From Clostridia bacterium (lineage in GTDB: Bacteria; Bacillota; Clostridia; Oscillospirales; CAG-272), in assembly GCA_017452525.1 (NCBI GenBank), contig JAFTMG010000045.1, positions 1 through 48,683 on the forward strand: a stretch of 48,683 bases of DNA. Direction: 5' to 3'. The translations under genes and the position numbers were made by a program. Positions 14,735 to 23,067 of this stretch are shown here, piece by piece (position 1 is the stretch's first letter; each line of letters starts with the position of its first letter). The notes beneath the pieces were generated by a model. It did no database searches. It was not told where the DNA came from and saw only the letters and a list, made by a program, of their open reading frames with translations.

Positions 14735-15601
14735 TTAATATTGTGTCAGTGCAAAAAACTCACCACAACCAAAGCCGGCTTCATTATGAATGAGTCTTTC
14801 AATCAATCGGAAAGTTACTGCAGCCTCGATTGCTTTGATTTTGTGAAGCAGATAGCGCGTACCATCATTTGTTTCTATTTCTACGATGTGCAGGGATATC
14901 AGTTTTTCCAAAACTTCCAGTATATCATCTATGGAGATTCCAAGATGACGAGAAAGTTCATTCGGTCGGATTTCTATCGTAAAATAATCGGGATGCTTAT
15001 GGTCAAACGGTGTTGTGCTCTGAAAATAATCATTACAAATATGAGAAAGCACCTGTCTCACATTTGGATCCGATAGCTTTTTAATTCCGGAGGCTACTTC
15101 AGGCTTATCAAATATTGAACCAATATCTGTTGGCTTAATACCGGAGTCGATCATCGTGAGAGTATTAGACACGAATGCAGCTCCTGCGGTGTCAGATAAA
15201 CAACACATCGTGTAAAACTGCCGTATTTGATCGTACTTTTTCGTGGAGGGATTCTGTTCTGCTTTCAAAAAGTCCCAAGAATTGCAATTCACTAAATTTG
15301 TTTGATGACACAAGGAATCAATGATCATGGCTTGTGCTGCTTTCGGAAAGTTGTGAACAGCGTTTTCATTGAAAACATGGGATTGTGGTGTTGAGGTTTG
15401 AACTATCCGTTCTGCAAATAAATCATCCAAGGTGACATCAAGTGCATTTGCAATTCGAGGAAGAATCATGATATCAAGCATAGAGGTTTCTAACTCCCAT
15501 TTTGATACTGCTTGATTGGTCACTCCGATCTTCTGCCCTAACTCTTCTTGTGTATATCCTTTGCTCTTTCTGAAACAAGCAATATTCTTTCCCATTGACA
15601 T
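14735..15601 (-). CDS. XRE-family regulator with C-terminal winged-helix-like region
   Basis: 288 residues, GGAGG 8 nt before the start. The N-terminal HTH (GYTQEELGQKIGVTNQAVSKWE, about residues 15-36, followed by DVTLDDLF) is the common Firmicute type. After ~100 residues of unclear fold, the last third (RPNELSRHLGISIDDILEVLEKL) reads like a second winged helix. It lies upstream of, and in line with, the RloA/RloB pair on the same strand, separated by a terminator and the RloAB promoter. A regulatory role for the defence operon is plausible but unproven; the gene could also be a stray regulator of the island. Confidence 0.78.
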   Translation of the reverse strand: MSMGKNIACFRKSKGYTQEELGQKIGVTNQAVSKWELETSMLDIMILPRIANALDVTLDDLFAERIVQTSTPQSHVFNENAVHNFPKAAQAMIIDSLCHQTNLVNCNSWDFLKAEQNPSTKKYDQIRQFYTMCCLSDTAGAAFVSNTLTMIDSGIKPTDIGSIFDKPEVASGIKKLSDPNVRQVLSHICNDYFQSTTPFDHKHPDYFTIEIRPNELSRHLGISIDDILEVLEKLISLHIVEIETNDGTRYLLHKIKAIEAAVTFRLIERLIHNEAGFGCGEFFALTQY

Positions 15602-15680
15602 AAAATCGTCCTCCTTCTCTTGGATGATTATATTATATCATATTTGTGACAAAAGGTAAAGCGACTCGTCAGCGACTTTG

Positions 15681-15718
15681 CAAATAAAATTCCAACCAAA
15701 ATCACTCTTTGGTTGGAA
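15681..15718 (-). terminator. orphan minus-strand terminator
   Basis: An 11-bp stem (TTCCAACCAAA with TTTGGTTGGAA) is followed on the minus strand by TTTTATTTG. No gene ends just upstream of it, so it may be left over from a lost gene, or be a second stop for the tRNA transcript. Confidence 0.65.
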
Positions 15719-15971
15719 AGAGGATATGCGGAACGAGAATATCGTTTCACCTCTATATATAAATAGATTTTCTGCTTTCCCGACGCTTGCGCCTGGGGCA
15801 AGCATAGCGCGTGGATGTCCACCGCCATTTGGCGGTGCCCACCTCGCTCCGTCCCTGCGCTCACGCTGGGACAGAATCGGGCAGAAGCCCGAACCCACCT
15901 ACTTTTTCTCTACAAAAGAGCGAGGTCACGCGACCTCGCTCCGAAATAGCATCAATTTGTAAGTTTAATAG
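15719..15971. other. structured intergenic region next to tRNA
   Basis: Several short palindromes occur (CACCGCC/GGCGGTG, GGGC-AGAA-GCCC, and a 10-bp stem GAGCGAGGTC/GACCTCGCTC at 15918-15941). Overlapping short frames exist in several directions but none has a ribosome binding site or protein-like composition. It resembles dispersed non-coding repeat DNA at the end of a tRNA-linked island. Confidence 0.5.
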
Positions 15972-16021
15972 TAAAAAAACAAATCCGAACCAATTTCGAT
16001 TTACGAAATAGTTCGGATTTG
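15972..16021 (-). terminator. terminator after tRNA-Glu
   Basis: A long imperfect stem (CAAATCCGAAC with GTTCGGATTTG, inner ATTTCG/CGAAAT) lies 7 nt downstream of the tRNA 3' end. On the minus strand it is followed by seven T residues. Confidence 0.85.
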
Positions 16022-16028
16022 TTACATT

Positions 16029-16104
16029 TGGTGACCCGTACGGGAATCGAACCCATGTTTCCAGCGTGAGAGGCTAGCGTCTTGAACCGCTTGACCAACG
16101 GGCC
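16029..16104 (-). tRNA. tRNA-Glu (anticodon CTC), CCA encoded
   Basis: 76 nt. The acceptor stem GGCCCGT pairs with ACGGGTC (one G-T pair). The anticodon stem is CTAGC/GCTGG with loop CTCTCAC, giving anticodon CTC. The T arm reads GGGTTCGATTCCC, and CCA is in the gene. The body closely matches Firmicute glutamate tRNAs. It stands at the right end of the AT-rich accessory island, a common integration point. Confidence 0.93.
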
Positions 16105-16218
16105 TCACTTGACAACGATGATATTATATCACATGTGTTTCTTTTTGTCAATACCTTTTTGAAAATATTTTTGAATTTTTTTGAGAAAATTCGGAACGCC
16201 CGTGGCGTCCCGAATTTT

Positions 16219-16824
16219 TCATGCATCTTCGTCTCTTTCTACCAGAGCAAGATACTCCTCGTAGGTACAGATCAGCCTGACTGCCGCAAGAAGCGCGTTG
16301 GCTGTCATACCGCGGGGAAGAGCGAGCTTGGCGGCGAGCGCGTCTCGGCGGTCGGCGGCGTGGGGACCGCCGGAGAGTCCGTCGATATAGAAGTCCGTTT
16401 TGGAGAGCGGGTTATTCGCCTCGCGTGCCACTCCCGTGCCGTCGGCATAGGGGGCGAGCAGGTTGCGAAGGAGATCGTGCTCCATCCCCTCCACGCCAAG
16501 CGTTCCTTCCTTGGAGGCTTCTGCCTTGCGCTTTTCCTTTCCCTTGATCTGGGGAATATACAGCTGGATCAGCCGATCGCGGGGGACCAGATTGCTGATA
16601 TGGGAGCGGATCAGCTTGCCCGCGCCGTCGCTGTCGGTCAGCACGATCAGGCGGGATCGTTGCGCCAGCGCGCGAATGAGTGCCGCCGTTTCATTTTTCT
16701 TGAAAATGCCAAAGCCGTCGGTCTTGATGATCTGCGTGGAGGGGTCCACGATATCCAAAATCCGCAGGCGGTCATATTTCCCCTCTACCAGAATGGGGTA
16801 GGGGATCTTCAGCTTTTCTGCCAT
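16219..16824 (-). CDS. rnmV: ribonuclease M5 (5S rRNA maturase), Toprim/DUF4093
   Basis: 201 residues. The Toprim motifs are VEGKYDR (residues 14-20) and LTDSDGAGK (~62-70), and a C-terminal DUF4093-like helical part follows, the architecture of RNase M5. The enzyme trims 5S rRNA precursor at both sides in Firmicutes, with ribosomal protein L18. The gene starts 1 nt after the UppP stop, so both are on one minus-strand transcript with the U32 gene. No 5S gene is in the window. Confidence 0.82.
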   Translation of the reverse strand: MAEKLKIPYPILVEGKYDRLRILDIVDPSTQIIKTDGFGIFKKNETAALIRALAQRSRLIVLTDSDGAGKLIRSHISNLVPRDRLIQLYIPQIKGKEKRKAEASKEGTLGVEGMEHDLLRNLLAPYADGTGVAREANNPLSKTDFYIDGLSGGPHAADRRDALAAKLALPRGMTANALLAAVRLICTYEEYLALVERDEDA

Positions 16825-16825
16825 A

Positions 16826-17665
16826 TCACGCGATCCATCCCATCAGTGCCGCGCCGATGACGAGAATACCAAGCGCGATGCGATAGACACCGAAGGCGGC
16901 AAAGCTATGGCGCTTGACGTAATCCATCAGATAGCGGATGGCGGCGAGAGAAACGAGAAAGGCGGTCACGCAACCGATGGCGAGGATCGCCCACTCACCG
17001 CCGCTGACGGCGGCTTCTCCGTCCAGCACGAATTTTAAAATCTTGATGCCGCTGGCACCCAGCATGGTGGGCACTGCCATAAAGAAGGAAAACTCCGCGG
17101 CGGCGGTGCGGGAAAGCCCCAGCAGCATGGCACCCAGAATGGTAGAGCCGGAGCGGGAGGTGCCGGGGATGAGCGAAAGCACCTGGAAGGCACCGATCAG
17201 AAAGGCGGTCTTGTAGCTGATGCCGTTGGCGGAGTCGGTCTGTCTGCGGTGGAGGGGCAGGCGCTCCAAAAAGAGGAACACGATACCGTAAACGACCAGC
17301 GCCACGGCAACGGGAATGGCTTTGTGCAGGTGAGCGTCGAACCAATCGTCAAAGAGGATACCGATAACGCCCGAGGGGATGATGGCGACCACCACGTGGA
17401 ACCAAAGAGACCAGGTGGCGCGTCTCTCCTCGGCGGATTTTTTGGTGGAGAAGGGGTTGAGCCGCTGCCAGAAGAGCACCAGCACGGCAAGGATGGAGCC
17501 GAGCTGGATCACGACCAGAAACATATCCCAGAATGCTTCGCTGACGTCCAGCTTCAGAACGGAATTGAGCAGGATCATATGTCCCGTGGAGCTGACGGGC
17601 AGCCACTCGGTGATACCCTGCACGACACCGATCAGAAACGCCTTGAGAAATTCAAAAAAGGGCAT
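16826..17665 (-). CDS. uppP: undecaprenyl-diphosphatase
   Basis: 279 residues of mostly hydrophobic sequence with about eight membrane segments. The two active-site regions of the BacA/UppP family are clear: GVVQGITEWLPVSSTGH (~residues 13-29) and PGTSRSGSTI (~residues 166-175). The protein recycles undecaprenyl pyrophosphate to the monophosphate lipid carrier for peptidoglycan and wall-polymer synthesis, and gives bacitracin tolerance when abundant. It lies between the U32 family gene (23 nt gap) and the RNase M5 gene. Confidence 0.95.
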   Translation of the reverse strand: MPFFEFLKAFLIGVVQGITEWLPVSSTGHMILLNSVLKLDVSEAFWDMFLVVIQLGSILAVLVLFWQRLNPFSTKKSAEERRATWSLWFHVVVAIIPSGVIGILFDDWFDAHLHKAIPVAVALVVYGIVFLFLERLPLHRRQTDSANGISYKTAFLIGAFQVLSLIPGTSRSGSTILGAMLLGLSRTAAAEFSFFMAVPTMLGASGIKILKFVLDGEAAVSGGEWAILAIGCVTAFLVSLAAIRYLMDYVKRHSFAAFGVYRIALGILVIGAALMGWIA

Positions 17666-17688
17666 GATCTTACCTCGCTAAAACAGAA

Positions 17689-18957
17689 TCAGTTTTCTCC
17701 CGCGCGGAGAATGTCGCCCTCCCGCACCTCATAGGGGACGCGGAGATAAAAGGGCATATAGGGGTGAGGGCAGGAGGCGATGGCTTCGCCCTGCTCGTTG
17801 TACATTTCCTTTGCTGTGAAGGGCAGCCCGGGACGGCGGGGCGAGACCAGCTCTACCGCGTCTCCCACACACATCTTATTCCGCTGCAGGAAGAAATAGA
17901 GCCTGCCGTTCTCATTTTCCGCTTCCAGACCGTTCGGGAACGTCACGCCATCCATGGAGGAGGCGGTGGCAAAATAAGCCTTTTCCCGCAAATATCCCGG
18001 GACGGTGGATAGCTTGGCGTCCTCCGTCGAGCGGTCGAACCAAAAGCCGGTATCGTATTCGCGGTGGCTGACGCTTTCCAGCTCTCTCAGCCACACCGGC
18101 TGAAACCGATAACCCTCGGGGTCGGCGGCGTAGGCATCCAGCGCCATACGGTAGGCATTGGTCACCACGGCGGTATAGTAGGCGCTCTTCATGCGTCCCT
18201 CGATCTTGAAGCTGTTGATGCCGCACGCGCACAGCTCGGGGATATGCTCGATGGTACACATATCCTTGGAGGAGAGAATAAAGGTGCCGTGCGCATGCTC
18301 CTCCAGGGGCATGGGCATTTCGGGGCGTTTTTCCTCGGTGATGGTATAGGTGTAGTTCCAGCGGCAGGGCTGGGCGCAAGCGCCGCGGTTGCTGTCGCGC
18401 CCCGTAAAGTGATTGGAGAGGAGACAACGGCCGCTGTAGGAGACGCACATAGAGCCGTGGACGAATGCCTCCAGCTCGATCTCGGCGGGAATGTCGGCGC
18501 GGATGGCGCGGACCTCCTCCACCGTCAGCTCACGGGCGAGGACCACGCGCTTGGCACCGAGTGCGGCGAGTGCCTTGACGGCGGGCGCGCTGACGGCACT
18601 TGCCTGGGTGGAGATGTGGATCTCCATATCGGGCAGAAGCTCGCGGACCGTGGCAAGCACGCCAAGGTCGGCAACGATCATGGCGTCAAAGGGGCAGTCG
18701 CGCAACTCGGTGAGATATTCCCGCAGGCGGGGGTATTCGTAGCCGCGGGGCATGGTATTGACGGTCAGATAGACCTTTTTACCGCGCTCGTGGGCGTAGG
18801 CAACCGCTTGATGCAGCTCGTCATTGGTGAAATTATCTGCCGCCGAGCGCATGCCGAAGCAGTTGCCTGCGAGATAGACGGCGTCGGCGCCGTAACGGAG
18901 AGCGGCTTTCATTTTTTCAAAATTTCCCGCCGGGGAGAGAAGCTCGGGGATGATCAT
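17689..18957 (-). CDS. peptidase U32 family protein (probable RNA hydroxylation factor)
   Basis: About 422 residues from ATG 18957; the ribosome binding site (AAAGGAA) is rather far (about 14 nt) and an upstream extension to 19044 has none. The opening ELLSPAGNFEKMKAALRYGADAVYLAG and the signature FVHGSMCVSYSGRCLLSNH, followed by GACAQPCRW, are diagnostic of the U32 family; the cysteines are thought to hold an iron-sulfur cluster. Characterised members (TrhP, RlhA) are required for prephenate-dependent hydroxylation of tRNA uridine-34 or 23S rRNA C2501. Which RNA this protein serves is not readable. It heads the operon with uppP and rnmV. Confidence 0.87.
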   Translation of the reverse strand: MIIPELLSPAGNFEKMKAALRYGADAVYLAGNCFGMRSAADNFTNDELHQAVAYAHERGKKVYLTVNTMPRGYEYPRLREYLTELRDCPFDAMIVADLGVLATVRELLPDMEIHISTQASAVSAPAVKALAALGAKRVVLARELTVEEVRAIRADIPAEIELEAFVHGSMCVSYSGRCLLSNHFTGRDSNRGACAQPCRWNYTYTITEEKRPEMPMPLEEHAHGTFILSSKDMCTIEHIPELCACGINSFKIEGRMKSAYYTAVVTNAYRMALDAYAADPEGYRFQPVWLRELESVSHREYDTGFWFDRSTEDAKLSTVPGYLREKAYFATASSMDGVTFPNGLEAENENGRLYFFLQRNKMCVGDAVELVSPRRPGLPFTAKEMYNEQGEAIASCPHPYMPFYLRVPYEVREGDILRAGEN

Positions 18958-19057
18958 GGTGTGATATTTTTTCCTTTCGGATGAGTTGTAATAAGTGATA
19001 TTTGGAATGGTTTGAAACGGTAGTGAAACAAGACAGAAAGGCATTGTTTCAGACTTT

Positions 19058-19099
19058 CTCTCGGGCTCTTCCTACAATCTTTGGCTGGCGTGGGTTAAA
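19058..19099 (+). repeat. left copy of an inverted repeat around the bPH-like gene
   Basis: Its reverse complement aligns with 19702-19744; the 25-bp core (19066-19090 against 19711-19735) has 22 matches and the similarity extends to TTTAA on one end and GAGAG on the other. The stop codon of the gene at 19095 lies inside it. Confidence 0.65.
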
Positions 19100-19670
19100 C
19101 TGAAGGGTAGGGGAATTCATGTTTTCTTTTGCAGTTTATTATATAAAAGCAATTTCGTTTTGATGTGGCACAGGACATCAGATGCTTTTTCATGTCGTTG
19201 GGCATATATGTGCCGAGCTTGTCCCAGAGCTCATCGCGCACCTCGAAAACGATGCGGTGAGTGTTGATATCGGCATAGTGTTTCGGGTCGTAGTGTTCGT
19301 CGGGATCGGTGGAAAGGAAGAGAATTCCCATGGAATTGCTACCGTGCTTTCTATAGCCGTCGATGCCGTACAGGCAGATATCCTCCCAACGCAGCGTGAA
19401 GCTGTTCCACCCTAAACCGCGGCACAGAATACCTGTTTCGCTAAATCGGCACCGCAACAGAAACCTGCCAAACGCATGAGATTTGCGCGACAGGATGGGG
19501 AATATCATCATAGGGCAGAGCAAAATCCCGAGCAACAAAAATACAGCGGGGTCAAATGTAAGAATCCAAAAGCGGTATAAGAAAAAGCCGCATAGACCGA
19601 GGCATAGGCTATACATCAGCAAAATACCCCCGATGACTGTGAACGTGGTTTGTTTATTATAGAGTCCCAT
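19095..19670 (-). CDS. small membrane protein with bacterial PH-like domain
   Basis: 191 residues. Two hydrophobic segments lie at about residues 10-32 and 38-60 (FTVIGGILLMYSLCLGLCGF; PAVFLLLGILLCPMMIFPIL). They are followed by a soluble beta-rich region (FSETGILCRGLGWNSFTLRWEDI) that looks like the bPH/YcxB type found in many Clostridia; this assignment is by pattern only. No enzymatic motif is seen. The ribosome binding site is weak. The gene is alone, more AT-rich than its surroundings and bounded by inverted repeats on both sides, which suggests acquisition as a unit. Confidence 0.65.
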   Translation of the reverse strand: MGLYNKQTTFTVIGGILLMYSLCLGLCGFFLYRFWILTFDPAVFLLLGILLCPMMIFPILSRKSHAFGRFLLRCRFSETGILCRGLGWNSFTLRWEDICLYGIDGYRKHGSNSMGILFLSTDPDEHYDPKHYADINTHRIVFEVRDELWDKLGTYMPNDMKKHLMSCATSKRNCFYIINCKRKHEFPYPSV

Positions 19671-19701
19671 AGAGCATACCTATCAGAGTATCATTGTTAA
19701 A

Positions 19702-19744
19702 TTTAAGCAGACGCCAGCCAAGGATTGTGGGGAGAGTCTGAGAG
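19702..19744 (-). repeat. right copy of an inverted repeat around the bPH-like gene
   Basis: Partner of 19058-19099. It begins 32 nt upstream of the start codon of the enclosed gene and overlaps the base of the hairpin at 19738-19788. Confidence 0.65.
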
Positions 19745-19788
19745 GGGAGAAAAACCTCGGCGTTTGAGATGGTTTTCTCCCCTCTCAG
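19738..19788 (-). terminator. long hairpin downstream of the 19861 gene
   Basis: An 18-bp stem with one bulge (CTGAGAGGGGAGAAA with TTTCTCCCCTCTCAG). There is no clear T run on either side, so termination strength is doubtful. It lies 73 nt after the stop codon at 19861. Confidence 0.5.
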
Positions 19789-19860
19789 ATCGCCGCCGTA
19801 GAAGGCGATCAAAAGCAAACGAATTGGCAAGAAAGTATTTAGAGTATATAAAACATTCTC

Positions 19861-20847
19861 TCACTTAATGATCTGCCAATTCTCATACCCCATCTCTTCG
19901 ATCACGGGGAGAAGCTCATAGATCCCGGTGGGGAGGAGCAGGCGCATGCGGTAGCAGTCGATGGTCGCGTCAAGGTGCCGAAGCACCTCGTCGATATTGG
20001 CGGCGCGGCGGGTGACGGTGCCGTCCTCCGCCGTATCGGTAACGGTGTGGGTGGCGTGATCACTCAAGTCCAGCGCAAGGAAATCTGCCCACGTGAGCAG
20101 GGTCCGCGCCCATTCCACACGGTGATCGTCCATCATGGCGGCGGTGGAAACGCTGACACCGATGATGGCATCGGGGCAGTTTTCTCTTATCTCGCGCAAA
20201 AAGAGGGCAAGCTCGGAGACCGAGTCCCCGTCCAGCCGCGTGTCCAGCAGAAGCACCTCGTCGGCGCCGCTTTCGGCGATCTCGGCAACCAGTGCCGCCT
20301 CGTAAGCGCGCAGGGTGCGGCGCATGGCGGTGTTGGACTCCTCCTGCCAAGTGCAGGAGAAGGTGGCGGCGATGTACGCCTCCTTGGCGAGAACGGCGGC
20401 AAAGACGCGGCTGAGCGTCACATCGGTCGCTCCCGGGAGCTGGCGCCCCAACGACTGCGCCACGGCGGAGTCGTATTGCGGGGTGCCGTCCAGATAGAGG
20501 GGCAGGGAAATGGCGGCGGCACCGCCCTCTGTCAGTGCCTGAACGGTGGCGGCGGCACCGTCCGACGAGGAAAGCCTGCCGGTGTAGGATGCCTTGATGG
20601 GGGCGGGCTGTGCGGGCAACCATTCGGGGGTGTTTGCCGCAAGGGCTTTTTCCTCCTCACGAAGCGCGATGCGGCGCTCTGCCGCCTCCTGCGCCTGCTC
20701 ACCCCAGACGATGCCCCAGATCACCGTCAGCACGAGGGCAATCAGCACCGTGCCGATGAGAAAAAGGAGGCGGGTGTGGCTTTTCCATTTTCTCGCGGCG
20801 CGACTCTTTTTGGTACGGTATGAGACAGCCGTCGGTTTGGAAAACAT
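19861..20847 (-). CDS. membrane-anchored protein of unknown function, possible TIM-barrel fold
   Basis: 328 residues, GGAGG 8 nt upstream. A basic N-terminus (KKSRAARKWK) precedes one membrane helix at ~27-48 (LLFLIGTVLIALVLTVIWGIVW), so the bulk faces outside. The outer part alternates beta strands and helices (LTEGGAAAISLPLYLDG; ESGADEVLLLDTRLDG; CPDAIIGVSVSTAAMMDD; ADFLALDLSD), a rhythm typical of a beta/alpha barrel such as the putative glycosidase families of cell-envelope proteins. I cannot assign a family or catalytic residues. It is in an operon with the PrsA-like lipoprotein (37 nt gap), so envelope function is likely. Confidence 0.7.
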   Translation of the reverse strand: MFSKPTAVSYRTKKSRAARKWKSHTRLLFLIGTVLIALVLTVIWGIVWGEQAQEAAERRIALREEEKALAANTPEWLPAQPAPIKASYTGRLSSSDGAAATVQALTEGGAAAISLPLYLDGTPQYDSAVAQSLGRQLPGATDVTLSRVFAAVLAKEAYIAATFSCTWQEESNTAMRRTLRAYEAALVAEIAESGADEVLLLDTRLDGDSVSELALFLREIRENCPDAIIGVSVSTAAMMDDHRVEWARTLLTWADFLALDLSDHATHTVTDTAEDGTVTRRAANIDEVLRHLDATIDCYRMRLLLPTGIYELLPVIEEMGYENWQIIK

Positions 20848-20884
20848 GCACGTGGCCTCCTTTCATGAAATTTCGGGATGTGGG

Positions 20885-21901
20885 TCAGGAAAGCGTGGTC
20901 AGATCGAGGGTCTTGCCAAAGTCATTCCACTCGATGGCAAGCTCCGCCTGCTTTTCGTCAATCATATTATAGAGCATGGCGTACTGATATTGGTCGATCA
21001 GCTCGCCGAGATGGCTCATGACGTACTGCGGGTCGGGCTCCAGACGCTGAATGATATAATAGCCGGAGGGAGTCTCGACCACGCCGCTGATGCCGCCGAT
21101 CTCCAGCGCGAACGCCGCTTCCTCGTATTCCTTGAGCATTTCGCCGCGGGTGAAGTAGTAGCCGTTGGTGGTGGTCATATAGAAGTCCTCGCTGTGGCGG
21201 CCGATCAGGGTGTTGAAGGAGGTACCCTCTCCCAGCTGCTTGAGGATATCCTCTGCCAGCGCGCGGTTTTCGGCGGGATCCTCACCTGCGCTGTTCTCAA
21301 TATAGATATGCAGGGTGCGGGCAAACTCGCCGCCCATGATCATATCGTAGATCTTGTCCTCCTCGCGCTCGATCAGCCCGAGGTCGTCGGTGTAGGCGTA
21401 GAGCAGCTCGGTCTCGCAGAAGCTGACGGCGAGAATGAAGCGGTAGAGATGGTCGGTCAGATACTCTGTTGCCATCTGCTCGCGGTAAGTCTTCATGCCG
21501 CCCAGCTCGTCCACCGTGGTCTGTACGTATTTCTGCACGGCTTCCTCAATGGCTTTTTCGGTATGCTTGATCTGTACCTCGTCGCACAGGGCAAGCACGG
21601 CATAATTGGAGGTGATATTGTCAAGCACCGCCTTTTCCAGCTCGGCGCGGTGAAGCTCGCGGCTCTCGGCGTTGTCCCAGATGGTCTCGCCGTAGGTCGC
21701 CGCCATCGCCTCGCGGTATTTCAGCGTCAGATAGCGAAGCTCCTCGTAAAGGACCTCGTGCCCTGCCACGGTGCCGACGGGCGTCAACTCCTCCTTGGAG
21801 CTTTTGATGGGTCTTGCCTTTCCGCAGGCGGTCAGCGATCCGCAAAGCAGGCAAAGCACCGCCACCACGGCAAGCAGGCGGGAAAACGGTTTATATCTCA
21901 T
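20885..21901 (-). CDS. PrsA/SurA-like peptidyl-prolyl isomerase lipoprotein
   Basis: About 338 residues from ATG 21901 (GGAGG 9 nt upstream). The signal peptide LLAVVAVLCLLCGSLTAC ends in a lipobox with the lipidated cysteine at about residue 26. A helical SurA-N-like chaperone part follows, then a parvulin-type rotamase region (~215-310: SFNTLIGRHSED, TNGYYFTRGEM, GGISGVVETPSGYYIIQ). Such proteins help exported proteins fold outside the membrane. The next gene in the operon encodes an unknown exported protein, perhaps a client or partner. Confidence 0.87.
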   Translation of the reverse strand: MRYKPFSRLLAVVAVLCLLCGSLTACGKARPIKSSKEELTPVGTVAGHEVLYEELRYLTLKYREAMAATYGETIWDNAESRELHRAELEKAVLDNITSNYAVLALCDEVQIKHTEKAIEEAVQKYVQTTVDELGGMKTYREQMATEYLTDHLYRFILAVSFCETELLYAYTDDLGLIEREEDKIYDMIMGGEFARTLHIYIENSAGEDPAENRALAEDILKQLGEGTSFNTLIGRHSEDFYMTTTNGYYFTRGEMLKEYEEAAFALEIGGISGVVETPSGYYIIQRLEPDPQYVMSHLGELIDQYQYAMLYNMIDEKQAELAIEWNDFGKTLDLTTLS

Positions 21902-22014
21902 GTAAATTGTCCTCCAAATAAATAATATATCGCTATCATACCACAAGAATGTGAAGACATTGTGAATAGGCATGATTTTTTTGCTTATTTTGAGAAAAAA
22001 GTGTGATTTGGCGA

Positions 22015-22042
22015 TTGCAAAATGAAAAAACTATGTTATAAT
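22015..22042 (+). promoter_or_regulatory. promoter of hprK
   Basis: TTGCAA, a 16-nt spacer and TATAAT, ending 50 nt before the preferred start codon. Confidence 0.7.
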
Positions 22043-22092
22043 AAACAAGAGGACCGATGAAGACCGCTATCAGAAAGGATGAACCAACCGCT

Positions 22093-23025
22093 ATGGATGC
22101 TACATACCAGATCCCGTTGAGCGTGCTGATCAACGAGCATAAATTCGAAGAGATCTATCTGCCCGCACCTGCCAAGGATATCTCGATCTATAACCCCGAG
22201 GTGGACCGTCCCGCGCTGGCGCTGTCCGGCTTTTATGAGATGTTTGAGGCATCCCGTATCCAGTTGATCGGGCAGGCGGAGCATACCTATCTGGACATGA
22301 TGGAGGCAGACGAGCGCAAATACCGGTTGGACCAGTATATGCATGCCCGCCCCATCACCGTGATCTTCACCACCGGGCTTGAGGTCTACCCTGAGATGAT
22401 CGAGGCGGCAAAGCGCGAGGGCGTGCCGATCTTGCGCACGCATGAAAAGACGAGTGCCATCATGGCGGCGGTGATCGCTTCGCTGAACCGCCATCTTGCT
22501 CCCCGCATCACCCGCCACGGCGTGCTGGTCGAGGTCTACGGCGAAGGTCTGTTGCTTCTGGGCGACAGCGGCGTCGGTAAGAGTGAGACCGCCATCGAGC
22601 TGGTCAAGAGAGGACACCGTCTCATCGCCGACGACGCGGTGGAGATCAAGCGTGTGTCTGCCATCACCCTGATCGGCTCCGCTCCCGAGATCATCCGCCA
22701 TTATGTTGAGCTGCGCGGCATCGGTATCATCGATGTCCGCCGCCTGTTCGGTATGGGCGCCGTCAAGGATACCGAGAGAATCGACCTTGTCATCAACATG
22801 GAGCCTTGGATCCAGGGCAAGATGTATGACCGTCTGGGACTGGATGATCAGACGGTGGACATTCTCGGTATCAAGATCCCCTCCATTACCGTGCCCGTGC
22901 GCCCCGGTCGAAATCTTGCCATCATTCTGGAGATCGCGGCGATGAACAACCGCCAGAAGAAGATGGGTTACAACACGGCAGAGGAATTCAACAAGAGACT
23001 GATGAGCCAGATGGGCTTGGAATGA
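22093..23025 (+). CDS. hprK: HPr kinase/phosphorylase
   Basis: 310 residues from ATG 22093, where the protein begins DATYQIPLSVLINEH as in other HprK proteins; ATG 22057 would add 12 residues and has GAGG only 4 nt away. Walker A is GDSGVGKS (157-164), followed by DDAVEIKRV and the HprK signature ELRGIGIIDVRRLFG. The enzyme phosphorylates HPr on Ser46 in response to ATP and fructose-1,6-bisphosphate and removes the phosphate when energy falls; P-Ser-HPr with CcpA drives carbon catabolite repression in Firmicutes. It sits alone with its own promoter and terminator. Confidence 0.95.
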   Translation: MDATYQIPLSVLINEHKFEEIYLPAPAKDISIYNPEVDRPALALSGFYEMFEASRIQLIGQAEHTYLDMMEADERKYRLDQYMHARPITVIFTTGLEVYPEMIEAAKREGVPILRTHEKTSAIMAAVIASLNRHLAPRITRHGVLVEVYGEGLLLLGDSGVGKSETAIELVKRGHRLIADDAVEIKRVSAITLIGSAPEIIRHYVELRGIGIIDVRRLFGMGAVKDTERIDLVINMEPWIQGKMYDRLGLDDQTVDILGIKIPSITVPVRPGRNLAIILEIAAMNNRQKKMGYNTAEEFNKRLMSQMGLE

Positions 23026-23030
23026 TAGAG

Positions 23031-23067
23031 TGCGAGACTTCCCATCGGGAAGTCTCGCAGTTTTATT
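23031..23067 (+). terminator. terminator of hprK
   Basis: A perfect 13-bp stem TGCGAGACTTCCC with loop ATC, followed by GTTTTATT, 5 nt after the stop codon. Confidence 0.9.

Noticed and set aside
15628..16011. several 66-94 codon frames next to tRNA-Glu
   Set aside because: They overlap each other on both strands across palindromes and have no start signals; treated as structured non-coding DNA.
12119..16042. attL/attR pair of an integrated element
   Set aside because: The two 15-nt copies are in opposite orientation, so they cannot be simple products of one site-specific insertion; kept only as a finding.
16219..16824. primase or topoisomerase fragment because of the Toprim domain
   Set aside because: The length and the C-terminal part fit RNase M5 better, and no zinc finger or primase domain is present.
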